A DNA stretch of 36,320 nucleotides from CAZMXI01 sp964570205 (GTDB taxonomy: Bacteria > Planctomycetota > Phycisphaerae > Tepidisphaerales > Tepidisphaeraceae). The notes under the pieces are model-generated. The model searched no databases and was not told the DNA's origin. It saw only the letters and a program-made list of their open reading frames with translations. Positions 8,611 through 14,654 of this stretch are shown piece by piece. The position numbers and the translations under genes are program-made. The stretch is taken from positions 1 to 36,320 of the forward strand of contig CAZMXI010000024.1 of NCBI GenBank assembly GCA_964570205.1, in the 5' to 3' direction. Position 1 is the first letter of the stretch; each line of letters opens with the position of its first letter.

Positions 8611-9418
8611 ATGGGCCTTGGTCGTCAGGTTCGGCTGAATCGGCTGTTTGCTCACCCCTCGCGCAGGCTCTGCTCGATCGCGGTGGATCATTTCTTCAAT
8701 TATCAGCGGGACATGCCTGCGGGCCTGGCAGACATGGCCGCCACGCTCGAAGCCATCGTTGCCGGTCGCCCGGATGCCATTACCATGCAGAAAGGCGTGG
8801 CAAGCGCTTTCTGGCCCGCCCTGGCCGGCAAGGTTCCGTTCATCCTGCAGAGCTATCTCGGGAGAATGGATGAGACCATCGNNNNNNNNNNTGGCCCTCC
8901 CGGAGGATGCTATCCGCATGGGGGCAGATGCATTTGCCACGGTTGCCCTAGTTCGCGGGCCTACCGAAGTTCGCCATCTTGCCCGTGTTGCCCAGATGGT
9001 ACGACAGTGCCATGCGTGGGACCTGCCGCTTATTCTGCACATCTATCCCCGTCCGTTCTCGGCCGATGGCAAAGCACATGTCTCCCACACGCCGGAGGAT
9101 GTTGCCTGGGCTGTCCATTGCGCCATGGAGGTCGGCGTGGACGTGATCAAGGCGCCTTATACCGGCGACCCGACAACCTACCGCCAGGCGATCGGGCAGT
9201 GCGGCGTGCCCGTCGTCGCGGCCGGCGGGCCCAGGGCCGATACGATCGACGCCGCTCTGACGATCGCCAGCGGCGTGGTGGCGTCCGGCGCCAGCGGCAT
9301 GACGGTGGGCCGCAATGTGTGGGGCTTCCCCAAGATCGCGCAGATCGTGCATGCATTCAACGCGGTGATCCACGACAACGCCGCGCCGGCCGAGGCGATG
9401 AAGTCGGCCGGCCTGTAG
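8611..9418 (+). CDS. class I aldolase of the DeoC/FbaB/LsrF family, interrupted by assembly gap
   Basis: A TIM-barrel class I aldolase is split by ten Ns at 8882-8891. Before the gap the reading frame starts at 8611 (GGAGGA 5 nt upstream) and includes CSIAVDHFFNYQ, the family's substrate-site segment. After the gap the same protein continues in another frame with LPEDAIRMGADAFATVALV, GVDVIKAPYTGDP (the Schiff-base Lys) and VPVVAAGGP, then a phosphate-binding GMTVGRNVWG. The frame difference means the true gap is a multiple of three bases, so the gene is probably intact in the cell. Members of this family cleave phospho-sugars. It is a distant paralogue of the aldolase at 20897. The substrate is unknown. 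Confidence 0.8.
8882..8891. other. scaffold gap (10 Ns)
   Basis: Ten ambiguous bases lie inside the aldolase gene. The number is a conventional filler, so the real length is unknown; reading-frame logic requires a multiple of three. Confidence 0.98.
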
Positions 9419-9475
9419 AACCCATGGGCCGGCGCGCGGCCCGATTTTCTTCGTTCGCCCGTCGCGGTCTGGCGG

Positions 9476-9481
9476 TACAAT
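9476..9481 (+). promoter_or_regulatory. -10-like element immediately before the 62-aa ORF
   Basis: TACAAT ends 6 nt before the ATG at 9488, so initiation would fall at or next to the start codon. There is no ribosome site between them. Confidence 0.45.
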
Positions 9482-9487
9482 GCGGTC

Positions 9488-9676
9488 ATGATTCGTATCC
9501 GCGAAATCATCGACCCGGAGTTGCGTCAGCGCATCATCGAGGCACTGGCCGAACGGCGCGGTTGCTCGATCGCCGCCATCCCCGACTGGTTCGAGTTGGA
9601 CGACGCGGACTATGTGGATCTGCTGAACCAGTTGAAGGAAGATGTCGACATCGAGAGAGAAGATCCGCGCATGTAA
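9488..9676 (+). CDS. small acidic protein of unknown function, 62 aa
   Basis: I do not recognise this protein. It is 62 residues, rich in Asp/Glu and in predicted helix (IIDPELRQRIIEALAERRG, then DYVDLLNQLKEDVDIERED), with no signal peptide or membrane segment. It is likely real because its codon use is GC-rich in third positions like its neighbours and a TACAAT hexamer lies 6 nt upstream, the same arrangement as the gene starting at 13795. The transcript may be leaderless. It lies between the aldolase and the aminotransferase with about 70 bp on each side. Confidence 0.6.
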   Translation: MIRIREIIDPELRQRIIEALAERRGCSIAAIPDWFELDDADYVDLLNQLKEDVDIEREDPRM

Positions 9677-9703
9677 GCGCCCGCCCCTCCCAAACCGGCA
9701 CAC

Positions 9704-9727
9704 GCCCGCCCCGGCCGGCGCGCGGGC
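9704..9727. terminator. possible weak hairpin between convergent genes
   Basis: GCCCGC (9704-9709) pairs with GCGGGC (9722-9727) around a self-complementary GC-rich loop. No U-tract follows directly, so termination is doubtful. Confidence 0.25.
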
Positions 9728-9745
9728 AGGTTCTTGATTTGTCCT

Positions 9746-10597
9746 TTACTGATGCGTTTGTCGCACGACGCGCTGCTGGTAAGCCTGGTGCAGCATCAGC
9801 GAGACCGGCCCGCAATGGCCAGGCCTGACCGCCCGGCCGTTCAGGTGGGATACCCACGACACTTCACGAGTCGTGCTGGTGATGAACAGTTCATCGGCGC
9901 TCATCGCCTCGGCCTCGCTCAGTGCCCGTTCTTCCACGGGCACGTCGAGCTGCCGGGCAACCTCCAGCAGCACGAGGCGAGTGACCCCCGGGAGCACCTT
10001 CGGGCCCACGGGGCATGTGATCAGCCGGCCCGCACGGACCGCGAAGAAGTTGCTCGTCGAGCACTCGCTGATCAGTCCATCCTCCACAAACACGGCCTCG
10101 TCAGCGCCCCGCTCCACCGCGGTGTTCTTGGCCAGCACGTTCGGCAGCAACGCGATCGACTTGATCCAGCACCGCTTCCATCGCTCATCCGCCACGGCCC
10201 ATAGCTTGACGCCGGCCGCATGCCCGGGCGCCGACGCCGGTTCAAGCGACCTCGTGTAGAACAACAAGGTCGGCCGGCACTGCGAAAACACATGATTGCG
10301 CGCTGCCGCCCCACGCGTGATCTGAAGATAGACCATGCCCTCGGTCACGCCGGACTTCGGGATGAACCGCTCGATTTCGCCCGCCAAATCGCCCACGGGC
10401 ATCGGCATCGCCAGCCCGATGCCGCCGCAGGACCTCTCCAGCCTCGCCATATGCTCTGCCAGGGTAAACGCCCGGCCGTTGTAGATGCGGACAACCTCGT
10501 ACACGCCGTCGGCGAATTGGAAACCGCGGTCCTCAACGCTGATGCGCGCCTCGGACAGGTCCATCACTTCGCCGTTGATCCAGATCAGTTCATTCAT
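9746..10597 (-). CDS. dat: D-amino-acid aminotransferase-like class IV PLP transaminase
   Basis: The start was set at 10597 because the family's N-terminal strand (MNELIWINGE) begins there. The product has 283 residues, the usual length. Class IV signatures are RGFQFADGVYEVVRIYNG (24-41), Lys146 in WIKSIALLPN as the pyridoxal-phosphate lysine, and DEAVFVEDGLISECSTSNFF as the cofactor-binding loop. ITRGAAARNH (93-102) matches the Arg-x-His pair that binds the substrate carboxylate in D-alanine aminotransferase, so D-amino-acid specificity is favoured over branched-chain or aminodeoxychorismate chemistry. It would supply D-glutamate or D-alanine for peptidoglycan. No Shine-Dalgarno is seen. The leader (about 60 nt) contains a tandem repeat. 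It is divergent from ubiE. Confidence 0.82.
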   Translation of the reverse strand: MNELIWINGEVMDLSEARISVEDRGFQFADGVYEVVRIYNGRAFTLAEHMARLERSCGGIGLAMPMPVGDLAGEIERFIPKSGVTEGMVYLQITRGAAARNHVFSQCRPTLLFYTRSLEPASAPGHAAGVKLWAVADERWKRCWIKSIALLPNVLAKNTAVERGADEAVFVEDGLISECSTSNFFAVRAGRLITCPVGPKVLPGVTRLVLLEVARQLDVPVEERALSEAEAMSADELFITSTTREVSWVSHLNGRAVRPGHCGPVSLMLHQAYQQRVVRQTHQ

Positions 10598-10603
10598 GGA
10601 GCA

Positions 10604-10628
10604 GTCGCCAGTTGTTCGTCGCCAGTTG
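10604..10628. repeat. tandem direct repeat in the dat leader
   Basis: GTCGCCAGTTG occurs at 10604-10614 and again at 10618-10628, a 14-bp period. It lies between the -10 element and the start codon of dat. It could be an operator half-site pair or a chance duplication. Confidence 0.6.
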
Positions 10629-10660
10629 CCGTTTGTCGGCGATTCATGCCGTGGAGCTTG

Positions 10661-10666
10661 ATTATA
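10661..10666 (-). promoter_or_regulatory. -10 element of dat
   Basis: A perfect TATAAT on the minus strand lies 63 nt upstream of the dat start codon. No recognisable -35 is seen. Confidence 0.5.
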
Positions 10667-10674
10667 CCGGCATC

Positions 10675-10680
10675 TATAAT
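10675..10680 (+). promoter_or_regulatory. -10 element of the ubiE/menG gene, next to its start codon
   Basis: A perfect TATAAT ends 8 nt before the ATG at 10689. Transcription would start at or beside the start codon. It faces the dat -10 element only 8 bp away, so the two promoters must compete. Confidence 0.55.
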
Positions 10681-10688
10681 CGCCTCCC

Positions 10689-11516
10689 ATGCCCAGAGAG
10701 CAAGCGGACGGCGTCTGGACCGAGCGGCTGCTGGCCAATCCCCACGCGGTGGCCGATAAGCGCACGCGCATTCAGCGCATGTTCGCCGCCATCGCCCCCA
10801 GCTATGACATCAACAACCGCATCCACAGTCTCTGGCAGGACCAGCGATGGCGGCGGAAGGCCGTGCGCCTGGCGGCCCTTCAACGCGATGACGTGGTCGT
10901 CGATGTCGCCTGCGGAACGGGAGACCTCACGATGGCGTTGGCGCAAGGTCTTGGTCGACAGCGGCGCGCCATTCTCGGCCGAGCCCAGGTCTTTGGCATC
11001 GATTTCACACATGAGATGCTGCCTCTCGCCCGCGCGAAGGCGGATCGGCGGTACTTCCCCGGCAACGCCAAGCACTACCCGCCGCCCAGCTTCATCAGTT
11101 CAATTCACTATCTGAATGCCGACGCACTCGCCCTTCCTCTCGCCGACACCTCGGCCGATGTGGTCTCCATCGCCTTCGGCATCCGCAACGTGACCGACCC
11201 GGCGGCCGCTCTGCGCGAGTTTCGCCGCATTCTGCGACCCGGTGGACGTCTGGTCATCCTGGAGTTCTCACTGCCGACCAATCCCATGCTTCGCGGCCTG
11301 TACAACTTCTACTTCCGCCGGGTCCTCCCCCGCACCGCCACGCTCATCAGCCGCGACCGCACCGGCGCCTACCGCTACCTGCCCGAATCGGTCAACACGT
11401 TCATCGGCCGCCGGCAGATGCTCGACATGATGCGCTCCGCCGGCTTTGGCCGGGTCGAGCAGCATCCGCTGACGCTCGGCATCTGCGTATGCTACCGCGG
11501 CTTTGTGGCCGGCTGA
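10689..11516 (+). CDS. ubiE: demethylmenaquinone/ubiquinone-type C-methyltransferase
   Basis: This 275-residue SAM-dependent methyltransferase carries the UbiE/MenG signatures: MFAAIAPSYDINNRIHSLWQD (shown in outline; about 31-51), motif I VVVDVACGTGDLT (about 68-80), SADVVSIAFGIRNVTD, LRPGGRLVILEFSLP, and YRYLPESVNTFIGR near the C-terminus. It adds the ring methyl in the last step of menaquinone (or ubiquinone) synthesis at the cytoplasmic membrane. Planctomycetes use menaquinone, so the MenG activity is more likely (inference). An insertion of about 15 residues after motif I (ILGRAQ region) and another before SSIHYL make it longer than the E. coli protein. There is no Shine-Dalgarno; the -10 hexamer sits 8 nt from the ATG. 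Confidence 0.92.
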   Translation: MPREQADGVWTERLLANPHAVADKRTRIQRMFAAIAPSYDINNRIHSLWQDQRWRRKAVRLAALQRDDVVVDVACGTGDLTMALAQGLGRQRRAILGRAQVFGIDFTHEMLPLARAKADRRYFPGNAKHYPPPSFISSIHYLNADALALPLADTSADVVSIAFGIRNVTDPAAALREFRRILRPGGRLVILEFSLPTNPMLRGLYNFYFRRVLPRTATLISRDRTGAYRYLPESVNTFIGRRQMLDMMRSAGFGRVEQHPLTLGICVCYRGFVAG

Positions 11517-11610
11517 GCGATTCGCTCCCGGTTGAGTTTCCCAACGCCGCCTCGGGTTCATAAGATAGTGTCAGCGAATCGCACTCAACTGGTCCGGGTC
11601 ATTGAACGCC

Positions 11611-12807
11611 ATGAAATACGCCATCATCATCCCCGACGGCGCCGCCGACGAGCCGCTGCCGCAGCTTGGCGGCAGAACGCCCCTCGAGGTCGCCCGCATC
11701 CCGAACATGGACCGCGTCTCCCTCGAAGGGCGCATCGGCACCGTCCGCACCGTGCCCGAGGGGTTTGAGTCCGGCAGCGACGTGGCCACCATGTGCCTGC
11801 TGGGCTATGCCCCCGGCAAGTACCACACGGGACGGGCGCCGCTCGAAGCGGCCGCCCAGCGCATACCGCTCGCCCCCACCGACTGGGTCTTCCGCTGCAA
11901 CCTGGTCACCATTTCCGACGGGATCATGAAGGATCATTCCGCCGGCGGCATCAGTGATGCCGAGGCGAAGCGGTTGATCCAGGATCTCTCCCAGATTGTT
12001 CTCATTCCCGGCGTTGAGTTCCATACGGGCGTCAGCTACCGAAACCTGCTGGTCTACCGCGGTCACGCGGAGCTTGACCTGACGACCACGCCGCCGCACG
12101 AAATCCCGGAGCTGCCCGCGGCCGACCACCTGCCGCAGGGCAAGGGCGCCGAGCTGGTCAACCGCATCATGGAGGCATCGCGCCAGCTTTTCGCCGAGCA
12201 CGAGATCAACCAGGCCAGGCTCGAAAACGGGCTGAACCCCGCATCCCAGATCTGGCTCTGGGGCCAGGGCCACGCCCCCGCCATGCCCACCTTCGCCGAG
12301 AAGTTCGGCGTGCGGCGCAGCGCGGTGATCACCGCCGTCGACCTGCTTCGCGGGCTGGCCGTTCTTCTTGGATGGGAATGCCTGAATGTCCCCGGCATGA
12401 CCAGTTTTCACAACACCAACTACGCCGGCCAGGGCAGCGCCACCGTCGAGGCGCTGGATCATTACGATCTGGTCTTCTCGCATGTCGAAGCCCCCGACGA
12501 AGCAAGCCACCAGGCCGACTGGAAGACCAAGGTGGCGGCCATCGAGCACATCGACAAGCACATCGTCGGTCCGGTACTGGAGAAGCTGCGCACGTTTCCC
12601 GAATGGCGCATCCTCGTCATGCCCGATCATCCCACACTCATCCGCACGCGCAAGCATGGCTATGAACCGACGATTTTCGCCATGGCCGGCACCGGCATCC
12701 ACGGCCTTAGCCCCCGCCCGTTCTGCGAGCCGGCGGCCGCCGCCGCGGGCCTGCATATCGAGCATGGCGACACGCTGATGGAGCATTTCCTCCACAGCCA
12801 TGCCTGA
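11611..12807 (+). CDS. apgM: ApgM-type metalloenzyme: cofactor-independent phosphoglycerate mutase or proposed homoserine kinase
   Basis: This 398-residue alkaline-phosphatase-superfamily enzyme begins MKYAIIIPDGAADEPL; the ATG at 11611 was preferred to an in-frame TTG at 11602. Visible motifs are the first metal Asp (D9), the nucleophile Ser in FESGSDVATM (Ser56), HVEAPDEASHQAD and VMPDHPT (metal ligands). The family is the archaeal-type ApgM. The subfamily with GGRTPLEVARIPNMDR, FRCNLVTI, WLWGQG and VPGMTSFHNTNY resembles the bacterial group annotated as a proposed homoserine kinase, so threonine synthesis is as likely as glycolysis. Genome-wide presence or absence of thrB and gpmI would decide. 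Only 16 bp separate it from the convergent RNase HII-like gene. Confidence 0.88.
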   Translation: MKYAIIIPDGAADEPLPQLGGRTPLEVARIPNMDRVSLEGRIGTVRTVPEGFESGSDVATMCLLGYAPGKYHTGRAPLEAAAQRIPLAPTDWVFRCNLVTISDGIMKDHSAGGISDAEAKRLIQDLSQIVLIPGVEFHTGVSYRNLLVYRGHAELDLTTTPPHEIPELPAADHLPQGKGAELVNRIMEASRQLFAEHEINQARLENGLNPASQIWLWGQGHAPAMPTFAEKFGVRRSAVITAVDLLRGLAVLLGWECLNVPGMTSFHNTNYAGQGSATVEALDHYDLVFSHVEAPDEASHQADWKTKVAAIEHIDKHIVGPVLEKLRTFPEWRILVMPDHPTLIRTRKHGYEPTIFAMAGTGIHGLSPRPFCEPAAAAAGLHIEHGDTLMEHFLHSHA

Positions 12808-12823
12808 TGGGGCGTTCCGCCGG

Positions 12824-13795
12824 CTATCTGCTGCGGATCAGCTCATGGTCGCTGATTCCCAGCTCCACCCTTTTGGGCTCAGTGTCTCTCAGGAATCGCA
12901 TCCCATCCGTGTAGTACCCCGCCGTCGGCTCCAACTCCGGCATAACGCTCCGCCACCAGGCGTTGAACCGCCGCATCAGCGCCTCTCGCACGTACTTGCT
13001 CATCATGGACGCCACCGCCACCGGCATACAGCGGCTCTCGGCCTTCTCGCGGAAGAACAGCCGCACGCATTTTCCGCTGCGGCGCATGCGGTACTCGCTG
13101 CCCTGGTCGCCCTCCGAGACCACCTCCAGGGCCCAGTCTTCGAACATCAGTCGCAGCAGGTGCCCATAGTGCTCCCGCCCCCCCTGCCGGTCGCAGAATA
13201 CGACGAGGTCGCGCTCGCCGTATGTCCGCAACAAATGGTCCAGATGCAATGCCGCTGTCGAGAACAGCACGCTGCTCTTGTTCCGCGTCTGCTCCAGCAT
13301 CTCATTCAGTCGTCTCTCAAGAACCACCCGCGCTGCCAGGTGCAAGCACCGCGTTCCACAACTTTCCATCCCCGCAAGGAGCGCATTGGCCATGATTCGC
13401 ACCGCCGCCGCCTCCTGTTCGATCGGGAAACGCTCCCCGGCCGACATCGCATACCACCGATACTCCGCAAGCTGCCCCACCACGTCCGGCGACACCAGCC
13501 CAAGAAATCCATCCAGCGTATCGGCCGCCCCGTATACCGCCCCCGCCAGACTCAGTACCGACCTTTCCAGTTCTTTCAGGCCCATCGCCGGCGAGTAGAC
13601 GACCTTGCTGTCGTTCACGTGCAGTTTACGGCCCTTCCGGTCCCGGTTCTTGGTCACCACCCGCCTTAACCGGTGCCACAGACACGGAAGTTCCTCGTCG
13701 ACGGGAGCATCCAGCACCTCAAAGGCGCAACACCCAACGACCAGCGGACCCAGCAGCGGGCCGTAACCGGCCTCGTCAATCCCGGCGAGAATCAT
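12824..13795 (-). CDS. RNase HII-like nuclease of a planctomycete-type family
   Basis: The start was set at 13795 (MILAGIDEAGYGP). The 323-residue product begins with GIDEAGYGPLLGPLVVG (5-21), the first catalytic Asp7/Glu8 of the RNase HII/HIII fold. Asp202 in VVFCDRQGG and the segment AVASMMSKYVREALM (260-274, compare the AxSxxAK-xxRD of RNase HII) supply the remaining active-site region, with Glu271 where RNase HII usually has Asp. It is over 100 residues longer than typical RNase HII, with an inserted helical region at about 65-190. The likely role is removal of ribonucleotides from DNA, but the divergence leaves room for another nuclease role. TACAAT lies 6 nt upstream, so the message is probably leaderless. 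Confidence 0.75.
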   Translation of the reverse strand: MILAGIDEAGYGPLLGPLVVGCCAFEVLDAPVDEELPCLWHRLRRVVTKNRDRKGRKLHVNDSKVVYSPAMGLKELERSVLSLAGAVYGAADTLDGFLGLVSPDVVGQLAEYRWYAMSAGERFPIEQEAAAVRIMANALLAGMESCGTRCLHLAARVVLERRLNEMLEQTRNKSSVLFSTAALHLDHLLRTYGERDLVVFCDRQGGREHYGHLLRLMFEDWALEVVSEGDQGSEYRMRRSGKCVRLFFREKAESRCMPVAVASMMSKYVREALMRRFNAWWRSVMPELEPTAGYYTDGMRFLRDTEPKRVELGISDHELIRSR

Positions 13796-13801
13796 CGCCT
13801 G

Positions 13802-13831
13802 ATTGTACCGGTTCCGGCCGTGAATCGGCAA
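13802..13831 (-). promoter_or_regulatory. promoter of the RNase HII-like gene (leaderless)
   Basis: On the minus strand TTGCCG (13831-13826), an 18-bp spacer and TACAAT (13807-13802) are followed after 6 nt by the ATG at 13795. This puts the predicted start of transcription on the start codon. Confidence 0.6.
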
Positions 13832-13841
13832 AACTGCCGGC

Positions 13842-13869
13842 TTGACAGCCCCCGGCAAGCCATCAAGAT
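13842..13869 (+). promoter_or_regulatory. candidate promoter of ispD
   Basis: A perfect TTGACA -35 (13842-13847) with a 16-bp spacer precedes CAAGAT (13864-13869), which matches the -10 consensus at three positions. The ispD start codon is 30 nt further on. Confidence 0.45.
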
Positions 13870-13898
13870 GGGGCCTGGACCTCCAACGGAGCAAACTG

Positions 13899-14594
13899 AT
13901 GGCCACATTCAGCGTTCTTCTGCTCACCGCCGCACCACCCGGCCAGGGCAACGAAGCCGGCGGCGCCTTTGTCAAGATTGACGGCCGAGAAGCCCTGCTC
14001 CGCAGCGTCGAGCTCTTTCTCAATCGGGATAACGTCAGGCAGGTCCAGATCTGCTTTCAGCCCGCAGAACTCGACGAGGCCAAACGCAAATATGGTCCCC
14101 ACCTGAGTTTCTCCGGCGTGAAGGTCCTCAGCGGCGGACCCCGATGGACCGATCAGCTTGGGGCCGCCGCCGGCGCCATCGCCTCCGAGTGCACCCACGT
14201 GCTGGTTCATGACGCGGCGCGGCCGGCCGTTCCCTATTCGGATATCGAGGCGATCATGGAGGCAGCCGAGAAGCACCCGGCCATCGTGCTGGCCGCCGCC
14301 TCGCGCAATGCGCTGGTCGAGGTGGACCCCGGCGGCGCGCCATTGGCCATCCATCAGCCCAGCGGCTACATGCAGCTCCTCACGCCGCAGGTTTACTCCA
14401 GGGGAGCATTCTCCGGGATCGCCGCGAGCAGACAGGAACTTCACGCTTCGCAGCTCACGATCCTGAAGGGCTCGCCGCTGAACACCCGCATCAGCGGCCC
14501 CGGCGACGCCACGCTCATCAAGGCCATGCTCGGCCTGCTTCCCAAGCCCAAGACCCGGCCGCCATCGTCGCCGTTCGAAGAAGCACAATGGTGA
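13899..14594 (+). CDS. ispD: IspD-like cytidylyltransferase with degenerate nucleotide loop
   Basis: This 231-residue protein starts at 13899 (MATFSVLLLTAAPP). It has the GT-A-like cytidylyltransferase fold: a first strand and loop (5-29), THVLVHDAARPAVPY with the conserved Asp of HDAARP (about 105-115), and a C-terminal strand plus NTRISGPGDATLIKAML. IspD joins CTP to 2-C-methyl-D-erythritol 4-phosphate in the non-mevalonate isoprenoid pathway. Two key residues differ from E. coli. The loop GQGNEAGGAFVK lacks the arginine after the glycines, although Lys26 is kept, and the C-terminal Lys of NIKIT is Arg (NTRIS). Activity may be weakened, or it may be a different nucleotidyltransferase. It is divergent from the RNase HII-like gene. 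Confidence 0.72.
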   Translation: MATFSVLLLTAAPPGQGNEAGGAFVKIDGREALLRSVELFLNRDNVRQVQICFQPAELDEAKRKYGPHLSFSGVKVLSGGPRWTDQLGAAAGAIASECTHVLVHDAARPAVPYSDIEAIMEAAEKHPAIVLAAASRNALVEVDPGGAPLAIHQPSGYMQLLTPQVYSRGAFSGIAASRQELHASQLTILKGSPLNTRISGPGDATLIKAMLGLLPKPKTRPPSSPFEEAQW

Positions 14595-14618
14595 GACCGC
14601 CAATCGCGGCGCGACGGC

Positions 14619-14647
14619 TTGGGCTGCGCAACGGGTCAGGCTAGACT
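14619..14647 (+). promoter_or_regulatory. promoter of the first giant heme protein gene (leaderless)
   Basis: TTGGGC (14619-14624), a 17-bp spacer and TAGACT (14642-14647) lie directly before the ATG at 14655, with only 7 nt between -10 and start codon. Confidence 0.45.
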
Positions 14648-14654
14648 GGCGGGC

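Noticed and set aside
12800..13669. 289-aa plus-strand frame opposite the RNase HII-like gene
   Set aside because: The minus-strand product has clear catalytic motifs; the plus frame is His/Arg/Pro-rich shadow sequence.
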